From: Intestinibacter bartlettii
GTDB taxonomy: Bacteria > Bacillota > Clostridia > Peptostreptococcales > Peptostreptococcaceae
Length of the DNA: 64,000 nt
Direction: 5' to 3'
Assembly (NCBI GenBank): GCA_025148965.1
Contig: CP102273.1
Location: forward strand, 558,001 to 622,000
Shown here piece by piece: positions 43,307 through 52,345 of this stretch (the stretch's first letter is position 1; every line of letters starts with the position of its first letter). The translations under genes and the position numbers were made by a program. The notes beneath the pieces were generated by a model, which worked only from the letters and a program-made list of their open reading frames with translations, had not been told where the DNA came from and searched no databases.

Positions 43307-45457
43307 TTAAGCTTGTTTGGTATGCATTTTTTTCTTTAGGTCTTTATAGATGTCTTTAACATGTTGCTCAGCCCAGTCTTGATCGTCTATTTTTTCAATT
43401 TTAATAGCACAATATTTATATTCTGGAGTTTTTGAAACAGGGTCAAGACTAGCGACAGTAAGTTCATTACAAGCACCAACCCACCATTGGTAAGTCATAT
43501 AAGTTGCTCCTGGTTGAACTCTATCTGTAACTAATGCTCTTGTAAAAACACTACCTCTTCTAGAGCTTACTTTTATAATTTCATTTTCTTTTATTCCAAG
43601 TTTTTCAGCATCAACTTCGCTTATTTGAAGGTATCCAGGTTCATCTTCTAATTGTGCAAGGGTTCTACAGTTACCAGTCATTGTTCTTACAGAATAATGT
43701 CCAACTTCTCTTACTGTAGATAAACTAAATGGATATTCTTCATCTTCAACTTCGTATGGAGGTCTCCATTCTGCTGCAAATAATTGACCTTTATGGTCTG
43801 GAGTAGCAAAGATTCCATATTTGTGTAAATACATAGTTCCTAAATCTGCATCAGATTCATCTTTGCATGGCCATTGAACACAACCGTATTTTTCCATCTT
43901 TTCATAAGTTGCGCCAAAGAAACTAGGAGTTAAACTTCTCATTTCATCCCATATTTCTTTAGTATTGTTGTAATGCATTGGATAGCCCATAGCTGTAGAA
44001 ACTTCACAAATTATTTGCCAGTCAGTTTTTACATCTCCTTTTGGTTCAACAGCTTTTCTAATTCTTTGGAATCCTCTATCAGCAGAAGAGTAAACACCAT
44101 CATGTTCGCCCCAAGATGTAGCAGGGAAGATGACATCAGCATGAAGTCCTGTTTTATTCATAAATATATCTTGAACAACTACAAATTCACATTCATCAAG
44201 AGCTTCTCTTACTTCAGCAGCATCAGGGTCACTTTGAACTGGGTCCTCACCAAAGATATAGTAAGCTTTAATTTTATGTTCTTCTAAAACTGCATGAGGA
44301 ACTTCTGTTAATTTAAGTCCTACTTTACTAGGAAGTTTAACGCCCCAAGCTTTTTCAAATTTTGCCCTGATTTCAGGATTAGTTACTTTTTGATACCCTG
44401 GATAACAGTCTGGTAATGCACCCATGTCACAAGCACCTTGAACGTTGTTTTGTCCACGAACAGGTCCTATACCTACATTAGGTCTACCAAAGTTTCCAGT
44501 AAGTAATGCAAGTGATGCTAAACCTTTTACGACATCAACTGCTTGTGAAAATTGACATACACCCATACCATAAAGTATCATGGCATCTTTAGCTTTAGCA
44601 TATTCTCTCATAGTTTTTCTAATCATATCGGCAGGAATATTAGTATATTTGGCTGCATATTCAGGAGTGTAAGGTTCAACTATTTTCTTATATTCCTCAA
44701 AGTTGTCGGTATGTTCTTTTATGAATTCTTCATCATATAAATTTTCATTGATTAAAACATTTCCGAATGCATTGACTAATATCATATTAGTACCACCTTT
44801 GATAGGTAGATGCATATCAGAAATTCTAGCTGTTTCAGTGACTCTAGGGTCTACAGTTATTAGTGTTGCGCCTTTTTCTTTAGCTCTAACAATTCTTCTC
44901 GCAACAATCGGATGTGAATCGGCTCCATTATATCCAAAAATGAATAATAAATCAGCATCTTCAATTTCTGGTATAGAGTTAGACATTGCTCCACTACCTA
45001 ATGAGTAAGCCAGACCGGCTACGGAAGGAGCATGTCAGACACGAGCACAGTGGTCAACATTGTTTGTACCAATTGTTGCTCTCATAAATTTTTGCATGAT
45101 GTAATTAGCTTCATTACCAGGTCCTCTAGCAGAGCCTGTACCCATTATTGAATCAGGACCATATTTTTCTTTAATTTCATTAAGTCTTTTAGCTGTGTAG
45201 TTGATAGCTTCTTCCCATTCAACTTCTTCTAAAACACCATTTTTTCTGACAAGGGGCTTAGTAAGACGAGGTGTTAGAATTTGAGGATCGTTTAAGAAGT
45301 CCCATCCATAGTGTCCTTTTAAGCAAAGAGTGCCTTCATTCGTTCTACCATTTGCTGGTTCACTTCTAAGAATTTTATTCTTAGCTTCATCAACAACAAG
45401 ATAGAACTGACATCCAGCACCACAATAAGGACATGTGGTTAAAACCTTTTTTTCCAT
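43307..45457 (-). CDS. fdhF: Formate dehydrogenase H-type, selenocysteine-containing (HDCR catalytic subunit)
   Basis: 716-aa FdhF with one N-terminal [4Fe-4S] motif (C-P-Y-C-G-A-G-C...C-L-K-G) and the Mo/W-bisPGD fold. Codon 141 is TGA (45037-45035) in C-A-R-V-U-H-A-P; E. coli FdhF is 715 aa with Sec140, an almost exact match. Both halves are in frame, so a simple caller splits it. It leads the operon fdhF-hycB-hydA2-hycB and should interconvert CO2 and formate using electrons from HydA2. SD AAAGGAGG precedes ATG. No fdhD lies in the operon, unlike in Acetobacterium. Confidence 0.96.
44998..45037 (-). promoter_or_regulatory. SECIS element of fdhF
   Basis: On the minus strand GTAGCC, apical GGTCT and GGCTTAC follow the UGA: a 6-bp stem with one bulged T. 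GGTCT starts 21 nt after the U of UGA, the same as in the plus-strand fdhA SECIS, while the stem sequences differ. Confidence 0.85.
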
Positions 45458-45480
45458 TTTGTTTTACCTCCTTTAAATTT

Positions 45481-45526
45481 ACTAAAAATATAGGAACCAT
45501 TTTAAAATAATTAAAATTTGGCTCCT
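45481..45526 (-). promoter_or_regulatory. Terminator-like hairpin in the fdhF leader
   Basis: Minus-strand AGGAGCCA pairs with TGGTTCCT (one G-T), continued by TTTTAA/TTAAAA after a 2-nt bulge, and followed by TATTTTTAG. It ends about 25 nt before the fdhF start codon. It has the shape of an attenuator, but no aptamer is visible upstream; the T tract is interrupted. Confidence 0.45.
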
Positions 45527-45602
45527 GAAAAAATAATTATAAAATAATACTATAAATATATAATATTATTATCTGTAAAAAATTTCAGTTGTTATAAACA
45601 CA

Positions 45603-45637
45603 AAAAAGGTACTAACTTTAAAAGTTAGTACCTTTTT
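45603..45637 (-). terminator. Terminator of the tRNA-Sec gene
   Basis: A 17-bp perfect stem (AAAAAGGTACTAACTTT and its complement) directly downstream of selC on the minus strand, ending in a T run. It also insulates fdhF from selC read-through. The symmetric arms could stop transcription both ways. Confidence 0.88.
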
Positions 45638-45639
45638 AT

Positions 45640-45736
45640 TGGCGGGAAAGGGTGGGAATCGAACCCACCTAAGAGGCTCCTAACCCCTCGTACTAGTTTT
45701 GAAGACTAGAGAGAACACCAGAACTCATCCTCCCCC
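45640..45736 (-). tRNA. selC: tRNA-Sec (anticodon TCA)
   Basis: 97-nt selenocysteine tRNA with CCA encoded. The acceptor arm is 8 bp (GGGGGAGG with CCTTTCCC, two G-U pairs) as in bacterial tRNA-Sec, with discriminator G. The anticodon arm is CTAGT-CTTCAAA-ACTAG, the long variable arm contains CGAGGGG/CCTCTTAG-type pairing, and the T arm is GTGGG-TTCGATT-CCCAC. It decodes UGA in both fdhA (28.6 kb) and fdhF (45.4 kb) together with SelB. Confidence 0.97.
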
Positions 45737-45750
45737 AAATATTTTGCAAT

Positions 45751-45778
45751 TTTATATTTTAAGTAAGTTAAAAATCAA
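45751..45778 (-). promoter_or_regulatory. selC: Promoter of tRNA-Sec
   Basis: Minus-strand TTGATT (45778-45773), 16-nt spacer and TATAAA (45756-45751), placing the start a few bases before the mature tRNA. It fires away from selA. The rest of 45779-45943 is AT-rich and should hold the selA promoter; a TATAAT at 45896-45901 is the best candidate, without a good -35. Confidence 0.6.
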
Positions 45779-45943
45779 TATTTATACTTACTTGTAATAC
45801 TCTTTAATAATATCAATTTACAATCAAAATTTCAATATAATTGCTAAAATTTGTAATAAAAAATGTAAATGTAAGTATTATTATGTAAAATCAGTTATAA
45901 TTAATATAGTAAATAAAAAAGAAGAATTATAGGGGGGATTGGA

Positions 45944-47347
45944 TTGAAAAAAAGGGAGGCTTTTGCAAAATTACCTTCAGTTGATAGTATCCTATCGAAT
46001 AATAATATAAAAAATTTATTAGACAATTACCCAAGAGAATTAATATTAGAATCGATAAGAGATGTAATAGAAAGTAAAAGGCAAGAAATCATCAGAATAA
46101 AAGAGGATGAAGTAGAAACATTTGATATAGAGGAAGACATTTTAATAGATGACATAATCCAGTCTACAAAAAATAAATTTCAATTATCTATTCAAAAAGT
46201 TATAAATGCAACAGGTATCGTAATACATACTAATTTAGGCCGTTCAAAACTTAGCCCAAATGTACAAAGTGAATTGATAGATATTGCATTTGGATATTCT
46301 AATTTAGAATATAATTTGGAAAATGGAAAAAGAGGATCTAGGTATGACCATTTAGTTCAAATCATAAAAAGACTAACAGGTGCAGAAGATGCGTTAATAG
46401 TAAATAATAACGCAGCTGCTGTATTATTAGTTTTAAATACAATAGCAAAAGATGGAGAGGTTATTGTTTCTAGAGGCGAATTAGTTGAAGTTGGTGGAAG
46501 TTTCAGAATATCTAGCATAATGGAATTAGGAAGTGGAAAATTAGTTGAAGTAGGTTCCACTAATAAAACTCACATAGAAGACTATAAAAGCGGATTTAGT
46601 GAAGAAACTAAAGCTATAATGAAAGTTCATACTAGTAATTATCGTATTTTAGGATTTACAGAATCAGTTGGAATAGAAGAATTAAAACAACAAGAAGAGT
46701 TCAAAAACATACCTATTATAGAGGATTTAGGAAGTGGGGTATTCGTAGATTTATCTAAATATGGATTGACATATGAACCTACAGTGATAGATTCACTTAA
46801 AAAAGGTGTAGATATAGTTACATTTAGTGGAGACAAGATGCTTGGTGGACCACAAGCTGGAATTATAGTAGGAAAAAAAGAATATATAGAAAAAATGAAG
46901 AAAAATCAATTAACAAGAGCATTGCGAGTTGATAAAATGAAAATAGCTGCATTAGAGGCAACTTTAAGAATGTATTTAGATGAAAAAGAGGCTATCAGAA
47001 ATATTCCTACATTAAAGATGATTACTTGTAGCTTAAAAGAATTAGATGAAAAAGCAGGTATACTTTTAAATAAGATACAAGAATTAAATATAGATGCAGA
47101 TATTCAAAAAGAGAAAAATGTATCACAAGTTGGAGGCGGTTCAATGCCACTAGAAAAGCTAGATACATACACAGTAACAATAAAACCTAATAAATTTAGT
47201 GTATCTTATTTGGAAAAAAGACTTAGAAAAAGTGAAGCGCATATAATTGGAAGAATAAACGAAGATAAATATATTTTAGATGTTAGAACTATAGAAGAAA
47301 ATGAGTTTGACTTGATAGTAAAAGAATTAAAGATAATTTTTAATTAA
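45944..47347 (+). CDS. selA: L-seryl-tRNA(Sec) selenium transferase
   Basis: 467-aa PLP enzyme that turns Ser-tRNA(Sec) into Sec-tRNA(Sec) using selenophosphate. The PLP lysine is in F-S-G-D-K-M-L-G-G-P-Q-A-G (K298; E. coli K295). The N-terminal L-P-S-V-D and N-A-T-G-I-V-I-H-T-N-L-G-R-S motifs are typical. TTG start at 45944 with AGGGGGG 7 nt upstream. First gene of selA-selB-selD-yedF, divergent from tRNA-Sec. Confidence 0.97.
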   Translation: MKKREAFAKLPSVDSILSNNNIKNLLDNYPRELILESIRDVIESKRQEIIRIKEDEVETFDIEEDILIDDIIQSTKNKFQLSIQKVINATGIVIHTNLGRSKLSPNVQSELIDIAFGYSNLEYNLENGKRGSRYDHLVQIIKRLTGAEDALIVNNNAAAVLLVLNTIAKDGEVIVSRGELVEVGGSFRISSIMELGSGKLVEVGSTNKTHIEDYKSGFSEETKAIMKVHTSNYRILGFTESVGIEELKQQEEFKNIPIIEDLGSGVFVDLSKYGLTYEPTVIDSLKKGVDIVTFSGDKMLGGPQAGIIVGKKEYIEKMKKNQLTRALRVDKMKIAALEATLRMYLDEKEAIRNIPTLKMITCSLKELDEKAGILLNKIQELNIDADIQKEKNVSQVGGGSMPLEKLDTYTVTIKPNKFSVSYLEKRLRKSEAHIIGRINEDKYILDVRTIEENEFDLIVKELKIIFN

Positions 47348-47370
47348 ATTTTCAGGGGGATATTCTTGAG

Positions 47371-49254
47371 ATGAAAAATGTAATTTTGGGAACAGCAGGA
47401 CATATAGATCACGGAAAGACGACATTAATAAAAGCTCTTACAGGAAGAGAAACGGACAATCTTAAGGAAGAAAAACAAAGAGGTATTTCTATAAATTTAG
47501 GATTTACATATTTTGATTTACCTAGTAAAAAAAGAGTCGGAATAGTTGATGTTCCTGGTCATGAGAAATTCATAAAAAATATGCTTGCTGGAGCATGTGG
47601 TATAGACATAGTTTTATTGGTTATAGCAGCAGATGAAGGTGTAATGCCTCAAACTATTGAACATCTAGATATTTTAAATTACCTAGATGTAAAAAAAGGT
47701 ATAATAGTTTTAACTAAGTGCGATTTAGTTGATGAAGAATTTATCGAATTAGTTAAAGATGATGTAAGAGAAAAAACAAAAGGATTATTTATAGAAGGTG
47801 CACCTATTGTAGAAGTTGATTCTGTTTCTAGAAGAGGATTGGATGAATTAGTTCAAAAGATAGATGAAATAAGTGAAGATATAGAAGAGAAAAAAACAGA
47901 TGCACCGTCTAGAATGAGTATAGATAGAGTATTCTCATTAAAGGGTTTCGGAACAATTGTAACAGGAACTTTGATTGAAGGAAAAATATCTGTAGATGAT
48001 GAGATGACTATATATCCTAGTGAAAAAAAGGTTAAAGTAAGAAATTTACAAGTTCATGGATGTGATGTGAAAACAGCATATGCAGGCCAAAGAACAGCTA
48101 TAAATTTATCTAATATTAAAGTAAGTGAAATTCAAAGGGGAGATGTTATAGCACAAACTGGTTCTGTTGAGGAATCTATGATGATAGATGTCAATATTTC
48201 ATTAGTTGAACACTGTAAAAAGAGTTTAAAACATTGGGATAGAATAAGGATTTTTCATGGTACAAAACAAATACTATGCAGAATAGTTCCACTAAATGAA
48301 GATGAAATACAATATGGTGAAAGTGGATATGCACAGTTAAGATTGGAAGAAAAAATTGTAGCGAAAAAAGGTGATAGATTTATAATAAGATCTTATTCAC
48401 CAATGGATACGATTGGTGGTGGAGTGATAATAGATACGGCTCCAAAGAAACATAAAATATATGATGAAAGTGTAATAGAAGCTTTAAAAATAAAGGAAAA
48501 AGGCGAGCTTAAAGATATATTAGAAGAATATTTAAAATTAAACTTATCGAATTATATTACTCTTAAAGAGTTAGTAAGTTATACAGGCGAAAAAGAAGAA
48601 TATGTTAAAGAAGGGCTTAATGCATTAATAGATGAAAATAAGGTATTTTGCGTTAATAAATATTATTTACATATAAGTCATTATCAAAAATTAAAAGAAA
48701 GGGTTATAGATATTTTAACTAAATACCATAAACAGTATAGATTAAGAAATGGAATTTTAAAAGAAGAACTTAGATCTAAAGTAGATAATAGCCTTAAAGT
48801 TAAAGATATGGATGTAATTTTGAATAAAATGGTAGAAGAAAAAGACATTAAAGTCCAAGATAATTTAGTATCTAATTATGATTTTGAAGTGAAATTCAAT
48901 CAAAAGCAATTGTCTATTAAAAAAGAAATTGAAGATAAATCTAGAAAAAACGGATTAAATTCTCTTATGACAAAGGATGATATATGTAATAAAAACAAGT
49001 TTTATGAAGAAGTTTTAGAAGCATTAACAGGTGAAACAATACAAAAATTAGATGATGCATATTATATAGATAAAAAAGTTTATGAAAATGTAAAAAAAGA
49101 TTTATTAGAGTATTTAAATAAAAATAAGGAAATAACAGTTGCACAATTTAGAGATATTACAAAATCAAATAGAAAGATATCTATAGTTATGCTAGAACAT
49201 TTTGATAGAAATAGAATAACAAAAAGAGTAGAAGATAAACGAATTTTATATTAA
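47371..49254 (+). CDS. selB: Selenocysteine-specific translation elongation factor
   Basis: 627-aa EF-Tu paralog that carries Sec-tRNA(Sec) to UGA codons marked by SECIS hairpins. GTPase motifs: G-T-A-G-H-I-D-H-G-K-T-T (residues 7-18), D-V-P-G-H-E and T-K-C-D. Two EF-Tu-like beta domains follow, then a C-terminal winged-helix array (about residues 360-627) that binds the SECIS. It lies 23 nt after selA. Confidence 0.97.
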   Translation: MKNVILGTAGHIDHGKTTLIKALTGRETDNLKEEKQRGISINLGFTYFDLPSKKRVGIVDVPGHEKFIKNMLAGACGIDIVLLVIAADEGVMPQTIEHLDILNYLDVKKGIIVLTKCDLVDEEFIELVKDDVREKTKGLFIEGAPIVEVDSVSRRGLDELVQKIDEISEDIEEKKTDAPSRMSIDRVFSLKGFGTIVTGTLIEGKISVDDEMTIYPSEKKVKVRNLQVHGCDVKTAYAGQRTAINLSNIKVSEIQRGDVIAQTGSVEESMMIDVNISLVEHCKKSLKHWDRIRIFHGTKQILCRIVPLNEDEIQYGESGYAQLRLEEKIVAKKGDRFIIRSYSPMDTIGGGVIIDTAPKKHKIYDESVIEALKIKEKGELKDILEEYLKLNLSNYITLKELVSYTGEKEEYVKEGLNALIDENKVFCVNKYYLHISHYQKLKERVIDILTKYHKQYRLRNGILKEELRSKVDNSLKVKDMDVILNKMVEEKDIKVQDNLVSNYDFEVKFNQKQLSIKKEIEDKSRKNGLNSLMTKDDICNKNKFYEEVLEALTGETIQKLDDAYYIDKKVYENVKKDLLEYLNKNKEITVAQFRDITKSNRKISIVMLEHFDRNRITKRVEDKRILY

Positions 49255-49289
49255 TTTGATATATCTTATTAAGAAAAGAGGTTTTAATT

Positions 49290-50315
49290 ATGAGTAAAAA
49301 AGACATAGTTTTTTGTAAAGGTGGAGGCTGTACAGCTAAATTAGGGCCTGGGGTATTAAACAGGGTTTTAGAGAGAATACCAAAAAAATATGACGAAAAT
49401 CTATTAATAGGTTTTGAAAGCAGTGATGATGCATCTGTTTATAAATTGACTGATGATATAGCTATGGTTCAAACATTAGATTTTTTCCCACCAATGGTTG
49501 ATGACCCATATACTTTTGGAAAAATAGCAGCAGCAAATGCCTTAAGTGATATTTATGCAATGGGCGGTGAAGTAAAAACTGCACTAAATATAGTGTGTTT
49601 TCCTGAACAAATGGATTTAAACATATTGGGAGATATAATTCAAGGAGGTAGTGAGAAAGTTACAGAAGCTGGAGGAGTTTTATCTGGAGGACATTCAATA
49701 ATGGATCAAGATGTAAAATATGGTCTTTCTGTTACAGGTATTATAAACCCAAATAAAATATATCAAAATAATGGATGCAAAGTAGGGGACAAATTAATAC
49801 TTACAAAACCATTAGGAGTCGGAATAATTTCAACAGCAAATAGGGTTGGAGAAGCAAGTAAAGAAGCCATGGAACAAGCAATTGAGTCTATGTGTACATT
49901 AAATAAATATGCAGCAGAAATTATAAGAAAATATGATGTACATGCTTGCACAGATGTAACAGGATTTAGTCTTTTAGGACATCTAAATGAAATGGTTGCA
50001 GGGGATTGTTCTGCTGTTATAGACAGTACTAAAGTACCTTATATAAAAGAAGCTAGAGATTATGCCAAAGAATTCTTATTAACTGCTGCAGCACAAAGAA
50101 ATAGAAATTATCTAGAAGATAAAATACTATTTAATATAGATGATTTTGCTATGGAAGAAATATTATTTGATCCACAAACTTCAGGAGGTTTATTGGTAGC
50201 AGTAAATCCAGATGATGTAGAGGATATAATGAAGGAATTAAATACTTTAAAATTACCATGTGGAGTAATTGGAAAAGTTGTAGAAGCTAAAGAGCATAAA
50301 ATAATTGTAGATTAA
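49290..50315 (+). CDS. selD: Selenide, water dikinase (selenophosphate synthetase), Cys form
   Basis: 341-aa enzyme making selenophosphate from selenide and ATP. The catalytic N-terminal loop is G-G-G-C-T-A-K-L: Cys14 and Lys17 align with E. coli Cys17 and Lys20. Thus it is the Cys type, not a selenoprotein SelD as in some relatives. Further motifs are [19 protein letters not shown] and [11 protein letters not shown]. It depends on no Sec itself, so it can start the pathway from zero. Confidence 0.96.
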   Translation: MSKKDIVFCKGGGCTAKLGPGVLNRVLERIPKKYDENLLIGFESSDDASVYKLTDDIAMVQTLDFFPPMVDDPYTFGKIAAANALSDIYAMGGEVKTALNIVCFPEQMDLNILGDIIQGGSEKVTEAGGVLSGGHSIMDQDVKYGLSVTGIINPNKIYQNNGCKVGDKLILTKPLGVGIISTANRVGEASKEAMEQAIESMCTLNKYAAEIIRKYDVHACTDVTGFSLLGHLNEMVAGDCSAVIDSTKVPYIKEARDYAKEFLLTAAAQRNRNYLEDKILFNIDDFAMEEILFDPQTSGGLLVAVNPDDVEDIMKELNTLKLPCGVIGKVVEAKEHKIIVD

Positions 50316-50365
50316 TTTATAAAGATGTCTAAAAACAATTAATATAAAATTTAGGAGGAATAAAA

Positions 50366-50995
50366 ATGCAGAAAATAAAAGTTGATGCAATGGGCGATCA
50401 ATGCCCAATACCAGTAATAAAAACAAAAAAGGCTTTAAAAGAAATAACTGAAACTACTTTGGTAGAGGTACATGTAGATAACGAAATCGCTGTTCAAAAT
50501 TTAAGCAAAATGGCAAAACAAAAAAATTTAGAATATAAATGTGAAAAACTAGAGGAACAACATTACATAATTAAAATAAATGCTGAAGCAGAAGGTGTAT
50601 CTATTCAACAAAAAGCTCCAGCAGAAAATGATAAAGAAATCTGTTATCCTGATAGAAAATCTAATACAGTTGTAGTATTAAGTAGTAATCAAATGGGTAA
50701 TGGAAGTGAAGAGTTGGGTCAAATATTAATGAAAGGATTTATATTTGCTTTAACAGAGTTAGATGAACTTCCAAGCACTGTCTTACTATATAATTCAGGG
50801 GTTAAATTATCGACAGAAGGTTCAAATTCTATTGAAGATTTAAAAACCTTACAAGCACAAGGTGTTGAAATATTAAGTTGTGGTACTTGTTTAAATTACT
50901 ACGACTTAACAGAAAAATTACAAGTTGGTGATGTGACAAATATGTACTTTATACTTGAAAAAATGGCACAAGCTGACAAAATTATAAGACCATAA
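50366..50995 (+). CDS. yedF: Sulfurtransferase-like selenium metabolism protein
   Basis: 209-aa protein with an N-terminal TusA/SirA-like domain carrying C-P-I-P (M-G-D-Q-C-P-I-P) and a C-terminal DsrE-type domain with G-T-C-L-N-Y-Y. YedF genes cluster with selD in many selenium-using bacteria and are suspected of selenium delivery; the mechanism is not settled. SD TAGGAGG. Last gene of the sel operon. Confidence 0.9.
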   Translation: MQKIKVDAMGDQCPIPVIKTKKALKEITETTLVEVHVDNEIAVQNLSKMAKQKNLEYKCEKLEEQHYIIKINAEAEGVSIQQKAPAENDKEICYPDRKSNTVVVLSSNQMGNGSEELGQILMKGFIFALTELDELPSTVLLYNSGVKLSTEGSNSIEDLKTLQAQGVEILSCGTCLNYYDLTEKLQVGDVTNMYFILEKMAQADKIIRP

Positions 50996-51107
50996 TAAAA
51001 TTTATGAAGTAAAATTAAATTTTATATTTAATAAATGAAAATATTGTTAATAATTTATTAAATATAATGTATACATCTTCCAAATTCGGCTTTTATCAAA
51101 AAAATGG

Positions 51108-51116
51108 TGCTATAAT
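51108..51116 (+). promoter_or_regulatory. Extended -10 promoter of the formate channel gene
   Basis: TGCTATAAT is an extended -10 element 54 nt before the ATG. No convincing -35 box. It suggests the channel gene is transcribed apart from the sel operon, although no terminator was seen between yedF and this gene. Confidence 0.6.
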
Positions 51117-51169
51117 TAACTTGTAGTATAAAAAGGTTTTCTTAATACTTAACAAAGGGGTGTATTTGT

Positions 51170-51964
51170 ATGGAAAAAAGATTTTTAGCACCAAAAGAAA
51201 TAGCCAATGCAATGGTTAATGTTGGTGTAGGAAAAGCTAATTTACCAGTAGGCTCAATGTTTTTACTAGGAATATTAGCTGGAGCATTTATCGGATTTGG
51301 GGGATTAGGTAATACTATAGCAAGTCAAACATTTGCTGGTATAGACCCTGGTGTTGCTAAACTTATAGGGGCTGCAGTCTTCCCTGTTGGACTTATGTTA
51401 GTTGTTATATGTGGGGCAGAGTTATTTACAGGAAATAACTTAATGACATTAGCTTTAATGAATAATAAAATTACAGCAGGTCAAATGCTTAAAAACTGGT
51501 GTGTAGTTTGGTTGGGTAACCTAGTAGGATCTTTATGCTTAGCCCTTATAGTATATTATGGTGGAGTTTTAGGAGACCCAGCAGCAACAGCAAAAGCCGT
51601 AGGAATTGCAGAAGCAAAAGCTGGTCTAGACATATCAGTTATGATATTTAGAGGAATATTATGTAATATCCTTGTTGTTTTAGCAGTATGGATGGCAACA
51701 AGTGCACAAGATATAATATCTAAAATATTTGCATGTTGGTTCCCAATTATGTTATTCGTATTATGCGGATTTGAACATAGTGTGGCAAATATGTACTTTA
51801 TACCAGTTGGAATGTTATTAGGGGCTAATGTATCTGTAGGAGCATGTGTAACCAATTTAATTTGCGTTACAATAGGAAATATAATTGGTGGAGCAATAAT
51901 AGTACCAGTTATTTATTATACTACTTACTTAGCAGCAGATAAAAAGAAATCTTCTAATGTATAA
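51170..51964 (+). CDS. focA: Formate/nitrite transporter family channel
   Basis: 264-aa FNT-family integral membrane protein with about six hydrophobic helices. The family signature is seen in G-A-E-L-F-T-G-N-N near residue 84, and a conserved pore asparagine-histidine region in F-E-H-S-V-A-N-M-Y. Given the two formate dehydrogenases, formate is the likely substrate; nitrite or hydrosulfide are the other options in the family. SD AAAGGGG. A terminator follows. Confidence 0.92.
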   Translation: MEKRFLAPKEIANAMVNVGVGKANLPVGSMFLLGILAGAFIGFGGLGNTIASQTFAGIDPGVAKLIGAAVFPVGLMLVVICGAELFTGNNLMTLALMNNKITAGQMLKNWCVVWLGNLVGSLCLALIVYYGGVLGDPAATAKAVGIAEAKAGLDISVMIFRGILCNILVVLAVWMATSAQDIISKIFACWFPIMLFVLCGFEHSVANMYFIPVGMLLGANVSVGACVTNLICVTIGNIIGGAIIVPVIYYTTYLAADKKKSSNV

Positions 51965-51992
51965 AATTTAAATAAATATATAAGGGAAATTA

Positions 51993-52031
51993 AAAAGCAT
52001 CGTCAAAGATATACACTTTGGCGATGTTTTT
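51993..52031 (+). terminator. Terminator after the formate channel gene
   Basis: A 16-bp stem (AAAAGCATCGTCAAAG, 51993-52008, with CTTTGGCGATGTTTTT, 52016-52031, two G-T wobbles) and a 7-nt loop, ending in T residues. It marks the right edge of the formate/selenium island. The next 240 nt are AT-rich with nothing else recognised. Confidence 0.9.
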
Positions 52032-52270
52032 TATATTGTTTATATGAAAATAAATTTAAAATAATAATGAATTGATAAATAAATCAAATTCACCTTAAAT
52101 AAAAATTGAATATGTGGTAAAATCTTTTTATAACTAGAATTATGTTTTTTTTAGATACATTTTTATTTATAGAAACATATATTAAAATATAAAAATAATT
52201 AAATAAATATAGAAAGAAATATAGATATAAAAAATAATTTTAGATAAATAAGCAAGTATAAAAATAAAAA

Positions 52271-52330
52271 AGGAAGGAGTATGTCAAATATTCACAGTTG
52301 ATTTTCGTATATCAAAAGTAATATTTGACA
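52271..52330 (+). promoter_or_regulatory. SD, 6-codon ORF and inverted repeat upstream of murB
   Basis: AAGGAAGGAG at 52270-52279 is the only good SD before murB, but the ATG it serves (52281) opens MSNIHS and a stop. TGTCAAATATT (52282-52292) pairs with AATATTTGACA (52320-52330), 11 bp, enclosing an inner TTGAT/ATCAA. The structure lies between SD and murB start, so it may bring the SD closer, or the mini-ORF may couple translation. Confidence 0.5.
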
Positions 52331-52345
52331 ATAAAACAATTAAAT

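Noticed and set aside
45035-45037. fdhF as two separate genes or a nonsense mutant
   Set aside because: Same reasoning: UGA at codon 141 of 716 matches FdhF, with a SECIS at the standard distance.
49290-49350. SelD as a selenoprotein
   Set aside because: The catalytic position is a TGT cysteine codon (Cys14) in an intact frame; there is no in-frame TGA upstream in the gene.
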